A DNA stretch of 64,000 nt. Source: Formosa sp. L2A11 (lineage in GTDB: Bacteria > Bacteroidota > Bacteroidia > Flavobacteriales > Flavobacteriaceae). Below the pieces are notes generated by a model that saw only the letters and a list, made by a program, of their open reading frames with translations, did no database searches and was not told the origin of the DNA. Positions 46,020-55,197 of the stretch are shown here, piece after piece (within the stretch, counting starts at the first letter, position 1; every line of letters starts with the position of its first letter). Location: assembly GCF_009796865.1 (NCBI RefSeq), contig NZ_CP047028.1, forward strand, positions 2,728,001-2,792,000, read 5' to 3'. Made by a program: the position numbers and the translations under genes.

Positions 46020-46270
46020 TATGAAGAATACTACGGTGCATTTTACGGGTATTATAGTCATCTATTAACATATGTAAGCACTGGAAGTTATATGCCAATG
46101 ACTTCTGCAACTACAACGGTTAAAACGTATGTTATAGAAACTGTAACTTAGATGAAGAAGAAGGGAAACAACTTGTTGCTTTAGTAACATCTAGTCTTGA
46201 AAATCCTTCAAACATTAGTGAAAACGCTGCAGAATATGCTAAGAAAATTAAAAAAGCTTTACAAAACTAA
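46020..46270 (+). pseudogene. Decayed 3' remnant of a conserved flavobacterial gene
   Basis: A frame from 46020 reads YEEYYGAFYGYYSHLLTYVS and then ATTTVKTYVIETVT before a stop at 46149-46151. The frame shifted by one continues NLDEEEGKQLVALVTSSLEN up to stop 46270. Together they make one coherent C-terminal domain. The junction GTAACTTAGAT is what a 7-bp loss between AACTTA direct repeats in GTAACTTATAACTTAGAT would leave (inferred parent sequence). No N-terminal part is found upstream. Confidence 0.55.
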
Positions 46271-46286
46271 AGTCAATTTTTAATCT

Positions 46287-46326
46287 AAAAAAAAAGCCTC
46301 ATAATAATTTATGAGGCTTTTTTTTT
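46287..46326. terminator. Bidirectional terminator
   Basis: AAAAAAAAAGCCTCAT (46287-46302) pairs with ATGAGGCTTTTTTTTT (46311-46326). It is perfect over 16 bp, with A and T tracts on either side, and serves the convergent DsbA-like gene and whatever comes from the left. Confidence 0.85.
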
Positions 46327-46345
46327 GTGAATTATTTTTACAGTG

Positions 46346-46993
46346 TTAAGACGTTTTTAAAAGATCTGTAAGTACTTCTTTAAATACATCTATAGGCTGT
46401 GCTCCTGTTATTGCACTTGCTCTATTAAAAACAATAGTTGGCACAGAGGTTATTCCCATGTTTTTCCAATATTCTTCTTTAGTTCTTACTTCAGATTGTG
46501 CTGCTTCCTGATCTAATAAAGCGAGACCTTCTTCTGCATTTAAACCAACGTCTAATAACGCTTGTTTTAATATGGCTCTATCAGACACATCTTTTCTTTC
46601 GCTAAAAAAGGCTGTCATTAAACGCATTTTTAAATTGGTTTGTTTTCCAAAAGTATGTGCGTATTCAAGTAAAATATGAGCTTCGAACGTATTTACCATG
46701 CGCATCTCATCAAAATAATCAAATGTAAATCCAAGTGCTTCACCTGTATCTGCCATATTTTGTTGCGATTCTTTTTGTTGTTCTAAAGTTGCACCATATT
46801 TTTCTTCAATATGTTCCTGAACGTTTTGGCCTTCGGCAGGCATTTTTGGATTCAATTCAAAAGGTTGCCATTCAATGTCTACTTGATCTTGAACACCTAA
46901 CTCTAAAATTGCTTTTTCCAATCGTTTATATCCAATTGTACACCATGGACAAACTACGTCTGATACTATATCAATTTTTAATTTATTTGTCAT
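46346..46993 (-). CDS. DsbA-family oxidoreductase, FrnE-like
   Basis: 215 residues of the cytosolic DsbA group. The active site is VVCPWCTIGYKRLE (CPWC), and near the end GITSVPTIVFNRASAITGAQP holds the cis-Pro loop (SVPT). There is no signal peptide, so it acts in the cytosol on thiols, as FrnE does in stress or polyketide contexts. It is 177 bp downstream of the CMD gene and in the same direction, after that gene's terminator. Confidence 0.9.
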   Translation of the reverse strand: MTNKLKIDIVSDVVCPWCTIGYKRLEKAILELGVQDQVDIEWQPFELNPKMPAEGQNVQEHIEEKYGATLEQQKESQQNMADTGEALGFTFDYFDEMRMVNTFEAHILLEYAHTFGKQTNLKMRLMTAFFSERKDVSDRAILKQALLDVGLNAEEGLALLDQEAAQSEVRTKEEYWKNMGITSVPTIVFNRASAITGAQPIDVFKEVLTDLLKTS

Positions 46994-47109
46994 TTTAAAA
47001 CTATTATAAGTTATTAATTATAAACTTTATAAAACCCCATTAATCTGATTTATAATTATTTATTGTACTTACTTAAATATAAAGTTTAACTATTTTGTTA
47101 TACAAATAA

Positions 47110-47134
47110 ACCTTCCATAAAAAATATGGAAGGT
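47110..47134 (-). terminator. Terminator of the CMD gene
   Basis: ACCTTCCATA (47110-47119) pairs perfectly with TATGGAAGGT (47125-47134). On the minus strand TTTATTTG follows. Confidence 0.65.
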
Positions 47135-47170
47135 CTAAAGCTATTAACATGTAAATTAGGTATTACAATA

Positions 47171-47719
47171 TTATTTTTTCCAAGCAAAAGGCTGAAAAGG
47201 AGCATCTACAGGTGTATTTGCTATATGATTTGTGTAGTTACTAATTACTTTTTGAGATAATCCTAAAATAATTTCTAACACTTGTTGTTCGCCATAACCG
47301 GCTGCATAAAATGCATTTAAATCTTCTTGAGATACATGACCACGATTTCTAACAATAGTTAAAGTCATGGTGCGTAAAGCTTCTAATTTAGAATCTTCAA
47401 GAGGTGTTTCGTTACGTAAAGCTTCAGTAATAGTATCATCTACTTTCATCATTTTTGCTATTCCTGTGTGTGCAGGTACGCAATAATGACATGCATGTTC
47501 TACGTTTATAGCTTGCCATACTACTGTTAATTCGTCTTCATTAAAAGATGTCTTAGTAAATAACTCATGTAATGTTTGGTATGCTGTAAGTGTTTGTGGA
47601 GAACCTGCTAAAACACCATGTAAACCAGGAATCATTCCATATGCTTTTTGTGAATTTTCTAATAATCCTTTGCTTTCTTCTGGTGCCGTTTCAATATTGT
47701 GAATTTGTAATGTTGTCAT
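47171..47719 (-). CDS. Carboxymuconolactone decarboxylase family protein (AhpD-like)
   Basis: 182 residues, all-helical CMD/AhpD fold. The redox motif is VEHACHYCVPAHTGIAKM (CxxC plus the following His), as in AhpD-type peroxidase-related proteins, so it probably acts on peroxides or thiols and not on an aromatic lactone. Expression is likely controlled by the adjacent TetR gene product: a perfect palindrome lies 35 bp before its ATG. Confidence 0.87.
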   Translation of the reverse strand: MTTLQIHNIETAPEESKGLLENSQKAYGMIPGLHGVLAGSPQTLTAYQTLHELFTKTSFNEDELTVVWQAINVEHACHYCVPAHTGIAKMMKVDDTITEALRNETPLEDSKLEALRTMTLTIVRNRGHVSQEDLNAFYAAGYGEQQVLEIILGLSQKVISNYTNHIANTPVDAPFQPFAWKK

Positions 47720-47753
47720 AATTGTGTGTTTAATTTTATATTTATTATTATTT

Positions 47754-47769
47754 CTAAACGTTCGTTTAG
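47754..47769. promoter_or_regulatory. Probable TetR operator before the CMD gene
   Basis: CTAAACGTTCGTTTAG: 7-bp arms CTAAACG/CGTTTAG around TT. A close copy, CTAAACAATCGGTTAG, stands before the tetR gene itself (48376-48391), sharing 13 of 16 positions. Two matching palindromes beside one regulator make an operator the best reading. Confidence 0.65.
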
Positions 47770-47789
47770 TTATTTGGTAAAAAAAATGT

Positions 47790-48353
47790 TTAAATGTTTT
47801 TAAAGGTCATTTCAATATAATCTTCAATTTCTTTTTTAGAATTAACTCTTGCAGCTGCTGCTAAACCATGTTTAGCCAAAAGCAAATAATTAGCTTGTTC
47901 TAATATGGCTGCTTCGCTTTTTGTACTATCCTTTTTAAGCTTATCTATAATGATTAGCTTTAGGTTATTCATAAAAGCATTCATTTGTTCTTTTATAGCT
48001 TTATCTTCTTTATTAGAAAACTCATTATATGTATTTGTTATCAGGCAACCTTTAATATAGTCGTCATTAAAATTAGAACTTACAGAATCGTAAAAAAATT
48101 GTTTAATATCTTCAATTCCGTTGGGTGCATTTTTAAATTTTTCGAATATATTACTTATTTTTTCTTTGTAACATTTTAGACACTCAAGGAATAAACCGTT
48201 TTTATTTCCGAAACTAGAATAAATAGAAAACTTGTTAATGCCCATTTCTTTTTCAAGCATTTGCATAGAAGTTGTTTCATAGCCATTTCTCCAAAACAAT
48301 TGCATTGCTTTTTCTACGACTTCTGTTTCTATATATTCTTTCTTTCTTGCCAT
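47790..48353 (-). CDS. TetR/AcrR family transcriptional regulator
   Basis: 187 residues from ATG 48353 (MARKKEYIETEVVEKAMQLF); a further 10 in-frame residues upstream (to 48383) have no family match, and that part holds the operator. The HTH is RNGYETTSMQMLEKEMGINKFSIYSSFGNK. The C-terminal domain resembles repressors of the AcuR/NemR kind in size. It is likely autoregulated and also represses the CMD gene next downstream. Confidence 0.88.
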   Translation of the reverse strand: MARKKEYIETEVVEKAMQLFWRNGYETTSMQMLEKEMGINKFSIYSSFGNKNGLFLECLKCYKEKISNIFEKFKNAPNGIEDIKQFFYDSVSSNFNDDYIKGCLITNTYNEFSNKEDKAIKEQMNAFMNNLKLIIIDKLKKDSTKSEAAILEQANYLLLAKHGLAAAARVNSKKEIEDYIEMTFKNI

Positions 48354-48375
48354 TATTTTTAAATACAGTATAAAA

Positions 48376-48391
48376 CTAAACAATCGGTTAG
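48376..48391. promoter_or_regulatory. Probable TetR operator before its own gene
   Basis: CTAAACAATCGGTTAG, arms CTAAAC/GGTTAG with one mismatch, 23 bp upstream of ATG 48353. It is related to the site at 47754-47769. Confidence 0.6.
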
Positions 48392-48452
48392 ATAAACGAT
48401 GTTATTTAACGTTTAATTAAGTATAAGGATGTTTGTAAACATTAAACTAAAA

Positions 48453-48497
48453 AATTAAGACTCTATATTTAAAGTGCTTAAATATAGAGTCTTAATT
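48453..48497 (-). terminator. Terminator of the dicarboxylate symporter gene
   Basis: AATTAAGACTCTATATTTAA (48453-48472) pairs perfectly over 20 bp with 48478-48497; loop of 5 bases. On the minus strand the T-tract TTTTTTAG follows. Confidence 0.85.
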
Positions 48498-48534
48498 GAA
48501 TTTATAGCTATAGAAACCTATAGTTTAAAAAGTG

Positions 48535-49839
48535 TTATTTTTTTTCGTAATTATCGTCCCAATCTTTTTCTTTAGGATCTCCTAAACGCCCTTCTGAATT
48601 AGCAACAATCATTGAAACGGCAGCATCTCCTGTAATATTTACAACAGTACGACACATATCTAACGGTCTATCTATAGCGAAAATTAATGCTAATCCAGCT
48701 TCGGGAATACCTGCTTGAGCTAAAACAATAACCAACATAACCATACCAGCTCCTGGTACTGCAGCACTTCCAATTGAAGATAATGTAGCAGTTACTATAA
48801 TACCTAATTGTACACCTAAACTTAATTCTATACCAAAGGCTTGCGCTATAAACACGGCAGCAATGGCTTGATATAAGCTTGTTCCGTCCATATTAACAGT
48901 GGCCCCAATAGGTAGTACAAAACTAGCAACCTCCTCTTCTACGCCTAAATGTTCTTCTACACGTTCCATAGTAAGCGGCAATGTTGCGGCACTACTACTT
49001 GTTGAGAAAGCTAAAAGTTGTGCTGGAGAAATTCCATTAAAGAAGAATCTTGGTGTTTTTTTTGTAAAAACATAAACAAGAACAGAATATGTGAATATCA
49101 TAATGGCTAATCCCGTAATCACACTAAAAGCATACCAACCTAAAGCTTTAAATAAATCTGCACTAGGAGCTTCTACAACTAAAGCTGCAAGTAAGGCAAA
49201 TACACCATAAGGTGCAGCTAACATAATTATATCAATAAGTTTTAAGATAACTTCATTAAAACCATCAAAAAATTCTTTTACAGGTTTAGCTTGCTTTTCG
49301 GGAATAAGTATTAATCCAATACCAAAGAAAATGGCAAAGAAAATAACTTGCAGCATATTTCCGTTGTCTGATGCTGCTTGAAAGATATTACTTGGCACAA
49401 TATCTTCTAGAGCTTGTAAAGGGCCTGCTTTTTTTTGTTTTTCAGCCTGTGCTATTCTAGAATCCGCATCAGTTTTATAATTTTCTACAAGTTGCGCTCT
49501 TGTCTCTGCTGTAATAGAATGTCCTGGTTTTACTATGTTTACAATAGCTAGACCAATACACACAGCAATTACAGTAGTTAAGATATAGATTCCGATGGTT
49601 TTTCCTCCCATTTTAGAGAGTTTAGAGATGTCTTTTAAATCTGATACACCTTTAATTAAAGAGGCTAAGATTAAAGGCACAGCAATAAGTTTTAAGGAAT
49701 TGATAAACATGTTACCAAATGGCTTAATCCAATTTCCAATAAATGTTGCTCCCCATTCAAATTGAGTCATTAGTAAGGCGAATAAAACACCTACCCCCAT
49801 TCCTATTAAAATTTTCCAATGTAGTGCAAGCTTCTTCAT
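48535..49839 (-). CDS. Dicarboxylate/amino acid:cation symporter (SDF family)
   Basis: A 434-residue inner-membrane carrier of the GltP/DctA fold with about eight transmembrane segments and two re-entrant loops. Signature sequences: LLAFSTSSSAATLPLTMERVEE (serine-rich hairpin 1), GATVNMDGTSLYQAIAAVFIAQA (NMDGT motif) and RPLDMCRTVVNITGDA. The residue after the last Asp (Cys-Arg) leaves glutamate, aspartate or C4-dicarboxylate all possible. It is monocistronic, with a strong terminator. Confidence 0.93.
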   Translation of the reverse strand: MKKLALHWKILIGMGVGVLFALLMTQFEWGATFIGNWIKPFGNMFINSLKLIAVPLILASLIKGVSDLKDISKLSKMGGKTIGIYILTTVIAVCIGLAIVNIVKPGHSITAETRAQLVENYKTDADSRIAQAEKQKKAGPLQALEDIVPSNIFQAASDNGNMLQVIFFAIFFGIGLILIPEKQAKPVKEFFDGFNEVILKLIDIIMLAAPYGVFALLAALVVEAPSADLFKALGWYAFSVITGLAIMIFTYSVLVYVFTKKTPRFFFNGISPAQLLAFSTSSSAATLPLTMERVEEHLGVEEEVASFVLPIGATVNMDGTSLYQAIAAVFIAQAFGIELSLGVQLGIIVTATLSSIGSAAVPGAGMVMLVIVLAQAGIPEAGLALIFAIDRPLDMCRTVVNITGDAAVSMIVANSEGRLGDPKEKDWDDNYEKK

Positions 49840-49900
49840 AGTGTGATTTTAATATTTTTTGTTTTATTGTTAAATTTATAAGTTATCACAACATAAAAAA

Positions 49901-49961
49901 AGGTTTTCTATACATTTTGTTCTGTTAAAATCCTATTGAACTGAAAATGTGTAGAAAACCT
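49901..49961 (-). terminator. Terminator of aroC
   Basis: The 18-bp arms AGGTTTTCTATACATTTT (49901-49918) and AAAATGTGTAGAAAACCT (49944-49961) have one mismatch; an inner GTTC/GAAC pair lengthens the stem. Minus-strand TTTTTTTATG follows. Confidence 0.75.
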
Positions 49962-49990
49962 CTTAAATATATAATGATTCTAAGTTTAGT

Positions 49991-51052
49991 TTATTGATAT
50001 ACTTTATCTAATAAAAAATAATCTGCTATAACCAATGCCGCCATAGCTTCTACAATTGGTACAGCTCTAGGAACAACACAAGGATCATGTCTTCCTTTTC
50101 CATCCATTTTTACAATATTACCGTCTTTATCTATGGTTTCTTGCGTTTGCATAATGGTTGCTACAGGTTTAAAAGCCACTCTAAAGTAAATATCCATACC
50201 ATTACTAATACCACCTTGTATACCTCCAGAGAGATTTGTTTTAGTTGTACCGTCTGGGTTATATAAGTCGTTATGTTCGCTTCCTTTCATTTTAGCACCA
50301 CAAAACCCACTACCGTATTCAAAGCCTTTTACAGCGTTTATAGAGAGCATGGCTTTACCTAATTCTGCATGTAATTTATCAAAAACAGGTTCTCCTAATC
50401 CTAAAGGGACATTTTTAATTACACAAGTAACTGTTCCTCCAATGGTATCTCCTGCTTTTCTAATTTCTTTAATCTTAGAAATCATTTTATCTGCAGTTTC
50501 CGTATCAGGACAACGTACTATATTACTTTCAATATTATTAAAATCAATATCTTGATAAGGTTTCTCCATAAAAATATCTCCTACAGACGATGTAAAAGCA
50601 TGAAATTCCATACCTTTTAATACCTGTTTAGCAACTGCTCCAGCTACAACACGACATGCTGTTTCTCTCGCTGAACTACGTCCGCCTCCTCTATAATCGC
50701 GTACACCATATTTTTTTTCATATACATAATCGGCGTGCGACGGGCGAAAAGAATCTTTAATATGAGAATAGTCGTGAGACTTCTGATTAGAATTTTCAAT
50801 AATAAACCCAATAGATGTTCCTGTTGTTTTGCCTTCAAAAATACCTGATAAGAATTTTACTTCATCCGGTTCTTTTCTTTGAGTAACAATAGCAGATTGA
50901 CCAGGTTTTCTGCGATTCATTTCTACTTGAATAGCGTCTAAATCTATTGTAATACCTGCAGGGCATCCATCTAGAACTCCTCCTAAAGCAACACCATGAG
51001 ATTCACCGAAAGTGGTGATTTTAAATATTTTTCCAAAGGAATTTCCTGCCAT
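49991..51052 (-). CDS. aroC: Chorismate synthase
   Basis: Converts EPSP to chorismate with reduced FMN, the last shared step in aromatic amino acid synthesis. 353 residues. The N-terminal signature [19 protein letters not shown], middle [30 protein letters not shown] and the C-terminal [19 protein letters not shown] are all present. Monocistronic. Confidence 0.97.
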   Translation of the reverse strand: MAGNSFGKIFKITTFGESHGVALGGVLDGCPAGITIDLDAIQVEMNRRKPGQSAIVTQRKEPDEVKFLSGIFEGKTTGTSIGFIIENSNQKSHDYSHIKDSFRPSHADYVYEKKYGVRDYRGGGRSSARETACRVVAGAVAKQVLKGMEFHAFTSSVGDIFMEKPYQDIDFNNIESNIVRCPDTETADKMISKIKEIRKAGDTIGGTVTCVIKNVPLGLGEPVFDKLHAELGKAMLSINAVKGFEYGSGFCGAKMKGSEHNDLYNPDGTTKTNLSGGIQGGISNGMDIYFRVAFKPVATIMQTQETIDKDGNIVKMDGKGRHDPCVVPRAVPIVEAMAALVIADYFLLDKVYQ

Positions 51053-51250
51053 AACAAATATTATTTTTCGCTAATTTAAATGTATTATTACGAAAAATAA
51101 AATAGAATGCCAGGAATTGCTAAATAAAATAAATACCCTTAGATAACATTAAGTTTACAAAAAGCTATTTATTAATTAATTAGCAGTTTAAGTTAAGGTA
51201 ACATGTGTTTAAGTATTTTGTATAAATAATCTTATAACACCCTGTTATTC

Positions 51251-52120
51251 TTGAAAATTAAGCGCAAAATTGAAGTTGCTGTTATATCTGATGTCCATTT
51301 AGGGACATTCGGTTGTCATGCCAAAGAGTTATATGCCTATTTAAATAGCATTACTCCTACTAAACTAATTTTGAATGGAGATATTATTGATATTTGGCAA
51401 TTTAACAAACGTTATTTTCCAAAATCTCATATGCAAGTCATAAAAAAAATAATGGATATGGCTTCTGAAGGTATTGAAGTGATTTACATTACAGGAAACC
51501 ATGATGAAATGCTTAGACGTTTTAGTGGCGCTACAATTGGTAATTTTTCTATAGTTGATAAATACGTCACAGAATTAAACGGAAAAAGTGCTTGGTTTTT
51601 TCATGGAGATATTTTTGATGTTTCTATACAAAATGCCAAGTGGCTAGCAAAACTTGGAGGTTATGGTTACGATTTTCTAATCTTAATTAATCAGGTCATT
51701 AATTGGTGTTTAGCGAAAATGGGGAAAGAAAAATATTCACTATCTAAGCGTATAAAAAATAGTGTAAAAGGCGCTATTAAATACATAAATGACTTTGAAG
51801 CTGTAGCCACAGATTTAGCCATAGAACAAGGTTACGACTATGTGATTTGCGGACATATACATCAGCCAAAAATGTTAATCAAAGAGAATAAGAACGGTAA
51901 AACAATGTACTTAAACTCTGGAGATTGGGTTGAAAATTTCACCGCTTTAGAATACCAATTTAAACGATGGAAAGTGTATAACTACAATCACGATAAACTC
52001 TCCCCTTTTTTTGTAGACGAAGAGTTAAAAGACATGGATATGCAAGATCTAATCGCCGCAATAACAATAGTTGATAAAAAGAAGAAAAAGAAGACCTCTA
52101 AAAAAGAGAAATTAGAGTAA
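51251..52120 (+). CDS. LpxH-like calcineurin-type phosphoesterase
   Basis: 289 residues. Metal motifs in order: AVISDVHLG (D-x-H), LNGDIIDIW (GD), ITGNHDEML (GNHD), FHGDIFDV, and CGHIHQPKML (GHxH). The set fits UDP-2,3-diacylglucosamine hydrolases (lipid A synthesis), though the 289-residue form with a Lys-rich tail is the Bacteroidota variant. The start is TTG 51251, since the first motif begins 12 residues later and no ATG precedes it in frame. The end overlaps the convergent dehydrogenase gene by 9 bp. Confidence 0.83.
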   Translation: MKIKRKIEVAVISDVHLGTFGCHAKELYAYLNSITPTKLILNGDIIDIWQFNKRYFPKSHMQVIKKIMDMASEGIEVIYITGNHDEMLRRFSGATIGNFSIVDKYVTELNGKSAWFFHGDIFDVSIQNAKWLAKLGGYGYDFLILINQVINWCLAKMGKEKYSLSKRIKNSVKGAIKYINDFEAVATDLAIEQGYDYVICGHIHQPKMLIKENKNGKTMYLNSGDWVENFTALEYQFKRWKVYNYNHDKLSPFFVDEELKDMDMQDLIAAITIVDKKKKKKTSKKEKLE

Positions 52121-55042
52121 AGCACGTCTTAAAATAGTTACAGGATGAAGTGCTTCGCGTTGTGTTCCGTCTTTAATTTGGTGTCTACAACTTGTTCCAT
52201 TAGCCGAAATAATAACATCTGGAGCTGCTTTTCTTACCGCAGGGAATAACGTTTGTTCTCCAACATTCATACTTACCTCGTAATGTTCTTTCTCGTAACC
52301 AAAACTTCCTGCCATTCCGCAACAACCACTCGGAATTATTGTGGCTTTATAGCCTTTAGGTAGATTTAAAATTTTAAACGTTGATAATTGATTACTCATT
52401 GCTTTTTGATGACAATGCGAATGTATTTTTATAACTTTTTTATCTGTATGAAATTGCTCTGAAGTAATGTTTCCTTTCTCGACTTCAGAAAACAAGAAAT
52501 CTTCTATTAAAAAGGTGTGTTTTGCAATATATTTTGCAGCGTCTTTATCTTCTGCCAAAATAATATATTCATCTTTAAAAGTAAAAATTGCAGAAGGCTC
52601 TATTCCTACTAAAGGCGTATCTTCAGAAATTAAATCTTTATAAATATTTACATTTTTAGTCGCACAATCTTTAGCTTGTTCTAAAAAACCTTTTGATATA
52701 AATGCACGACCAGATTCTTCATGTTTAACGAACTTTAAATCGTAATTTAATCCTTGTAATAATGCAATAGCATCTAAACCAATTTGTGTATCTAGGAGGT
52801 TTGTAAATTCGTCTACAAAGATATGAATTGTTTTAATGTGTTTTTTACCAACCTCTTTATTGTCAATGTTTTTAATGTGTTTATTTAAACTTTTAGAAGA
52901 CACTAATGGCATACTTCTTTTTTCGGCTATTCCAAAAACACTTTTAATTATATCTGATGTGAATTTAGTTTTAAAGAAGAAATTTGTTATACCTGAAACA
53001 TGTGTAGATAATTCATTTACTTTGTTGTTATAAGCAAATAATTTTGAACGAAAACTAAAGCCATTTTCTTTCTGATATTGATATAAAAATTCAGATTTCA
53101 TACTGGAAATATCTACAGTACTTGGGCATTCATTTAAACACGCTTTACAGCTTAAACATAAATCTAAACTTTCTTTTAATTCTTCATGGTTAAACGGATT
53201 TTCACCAGATCTTGTATTCGTTAAAAACTCACGTAAGGCATTGGCTCTTGCACGCGTTACATCTTTCTCGTTTCTAGTAGCACGATAACTTGGGCACATT
53301 GTTCCGCCTAATTCTGGTGGTTTTCTACAATCTCCACTACCATTACATTTTTCGGCTTGTCTTAAAATACCTTCAGAATGCGAAAAATCCATTAACGTTT
53401 TTATCTCCGGTTCTTTACGGTCTGGAACATAACGTAAGTCTTCGTCCATAGGAAAAGCATCTACAATTTTGCCTGCATTAAAAATATTATTAGGATCGAA
53501 AACCGTTTTAATACGTTTTACAATTTTGTAATTATCGTCACCAATCATTAACGGAATAAACTCTGCCCGAACAATTCCATCTCCATGTTCCCCAGACATA
53601 GAACCGCCATATTTTTTAACCAAATGTGCAACGTCTGTAGTAATTTTTCTAAATAACACTACATCTTCACTCAGTTTAAGGTTTAAAACGGGACGTAAAT
53701 GCAACTCTCCTGCTCCGGCATGTGCATAATAAATTGCTTTCTGGTTATAGCCTTTCATTAAGGCTGTAAATTCGTTTATATAATTGGCAAAATCTGGTAA
53801 AGCTACAGCTGTATCTTCTATACAAGCCGCAGATTTTTTGTCGCCTATAATGTTACCTAATAATCCTAACCCCGCTTTTCTTAACTCTATAGCTTTATCT
53901 ATATCTTCATCAATAAGTGTAACGTTAGCGTAACTTAATCCTTCTGTTTCTAATGCATTTATAAGTGCTTTGGCTTGTAACTTTACATCTGATTTATCGT
54001 TACTTTTTAATTCGCACATTAAAATGGCTTTAGGATCGCCAACTACAAATTGTCTGTTTTCTTGTTGTTTTAAATTGTTTTTGGTGCAATCTAAAATGGT
54101 TTTATCCATCATTTCACATAAATACAAATGATGTTGCATACATGTTGTTGTAGCAATTAGTGCATCTTCAATACTTTTAAAGTGCGCTGCAACCATAACA
54201 CGTTCTGTTGGAGGTAATACATCTAAATGCAATGTAATTTCTGTAGAAAACGCTAAAGTCCCTTCGCTTCCGGATAACAAATTACACATGTTAAACGGTT
54301 TAGATGATTCTTTAAAAACAGAAGAATCTATTAATTTATCTAATGCATAACCTGTATTTCTACGGTGAATTTCAGGTTTAGGGAATTCTTTATGAATTTT
54401 AGTTCTTACTGTTTCAGAGTCTAATTCAGACAAAATGGTCTTATAAATTTCGCCCTCTAAATTTTTTAAGTTTGTTTTTTCTTGAAACTCTTCTGGTGTT
54501 AGATTCCCGAAAACAGCATCGCTCCCATCGCTTAAAATGGTTTTTAATTGCAAGACTTTATCTCGAGTTACTCCATATTGAATAGATGTTGTTCCAGAAG
54601 AATTATTACCTACCATTCCGCCAATCATACAACGATTAGATGTAGATGTGTCTGGAGAGAAAAAGAGTCCGTATGGTTTTAACTGAAGGTTTAAAAAATC
54701 TTTTACAATACCTGGTTGTACCGTTACTGTTCGTGCTTCTTTATTAACTGAAATAATTTTTGTGAAATGCTTAGAAACATCTACAACAATACCTTCTCCC
54801 ACACATTGTCCTGCTAACGAGGTTCCTGCTGTTCTAGGAATTAACGTTACATTATTAGTGTTTGCAAAAGCGATTAAAACTTTTAAATCGGCTTCATGTT
54901 TTGGATATGCAACTGCTAAAGGTAATCTTCTGTAAACAGAAGCATCTGTAGCATAAATAGATTTCATTAAATCATCGAAAAATAATTCACCATCTAAGGC
55001 TTGACTTAATGTGTTTAAATTGAAAGAAACTGCTGTAGTCAT
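52112..55042 (-). CDS. FAD- and (Fe-S)-binding oxidoreductase (GlcD-GlpC fusion, YdiJ-like)
   Basis: 976 residues joining three parts. An FAD-binding PCMH domain (about 35-210) has LIPRTAGTSLAGQCVG and IGGMVGNNSSGT. An FAD-oxidase C domain (about 250-525) has YYAHAGAGELHLRP and SGEHGDGIVRAEFIP. A ferredoxin-like part follows with CNGSGDCRK and CLSCKACLNECPSTVDI, and last a CCG domain with HSHCHQKA and PSGCCGMAGSFGYE. The layout is that of YdiJ, which oxidises D-2-hydroxy acids such as D-2-hydroxyglutarate or D-lactate. The acceptor and true substrate are unproven. Confidence 0.88.
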   Translation of the reverse strand: MTTAVSFNLNTLSQALDGELFFDDLMKSIYATDASVYRRLPLAVAYPKHEADLKVLIAFANTNNVTLIPRTAGTSLAGQCVGEGIVVDVSKHFTKIISVNKEARTVTVQPGIVKDFLNLQLKPYGLFFSPDTSTSNRCMIGGMVGNNSSGTTSIQYGVTRDKVLQLKTILSDGSDAVFGNLTPEEFQEKTNLKNLEGEIYKTILSELDSETVRTKIHKEFPKPEIHRRNTGYALDKLIDSSVFKESSKPFNMCNLLSGSEGTLAFSTEITLHLDVLPPTERVMVAAHFKSIEDALIATTTCMQHHLYLCEMMDKTILDCTKNNLKQQENRQFVVGDPKAILMCELKSNDKSDVKLQAKALINALETEGLSYANVTLIDEDIDKAIELRKAGLGLLGNIIGDKKSAACIEDTAVALPDFANYINEFTALMKGYNQKAIYYAHAGAGELHLRPVLNLKLSEDVVLFRKITTDVAHLVKKYGGSMSGEHGDGIVRAEFIPLMIGDDNYKIVKRIKTVFDPNNIFNAGKIVDAFPMDEDLRYVPDRKEPEIKTLMDFSHSEGILRQAEKCNGSGDCRKPPELGGTMCPSYRATRNEKDVTRARANALREFLTNTRSGENPFNHEELKESLDLCLSCKACLNECPSTVDISSMKSEFLYQYQKENGFSFRSKLFAYNNKVNELSTHVSGITNFFFKTKFTSDIIKSVFGIAEKRSMPLVSSKSLNKHIKNIDNKEVGKKHIKTIHIFVDEFTNLLDTQIGLDAIALLQGLNYDLKFVKHEESGRAFISKGFLEQAKDCATKNVNIYKDLISEDTPLVGIEPSAIFTFKDEYIILAEDKDAAKYIAKHTFLIEDFLFSEVEKGNITSEQFHTDKKVIKIHSHCHQKAMSNQLSTFKILNLPKGYKATIIPSGCCGMAGSFGYEKEHYEVSMNVGEQTLFPAVRKAAPDVIISANGTSCRHQIKDGTQREALHPVTILRRALL

Positions 55043-55145
55043 GATGTTATTAAGTAATACGAAACATTGTTAAGGGAGAATAAATGTAGAGATTGTAACT
55101 ATAACAAACAACCTTATTAACTTAAAACTATTTTTAAACAATAAA

Positions 55146-55176
55146 ACGCTTCAGTTTAATAAATAAACTGAAGCGT
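55146..55176 (-). terminator. Terminator after bshA
   Basis: ACGCTTCAGTTTA (55146-55158) pairs perfectly with TAAACTGAAGCGT (55164-55176); on the minus strand TTTTATTGTTT follows. It separates bshA from the downstream dehydrogenase gene. Confidence 0.8.
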
Positions 55177-55197
55177 AATTGTATGTTTTAAAAGTGG

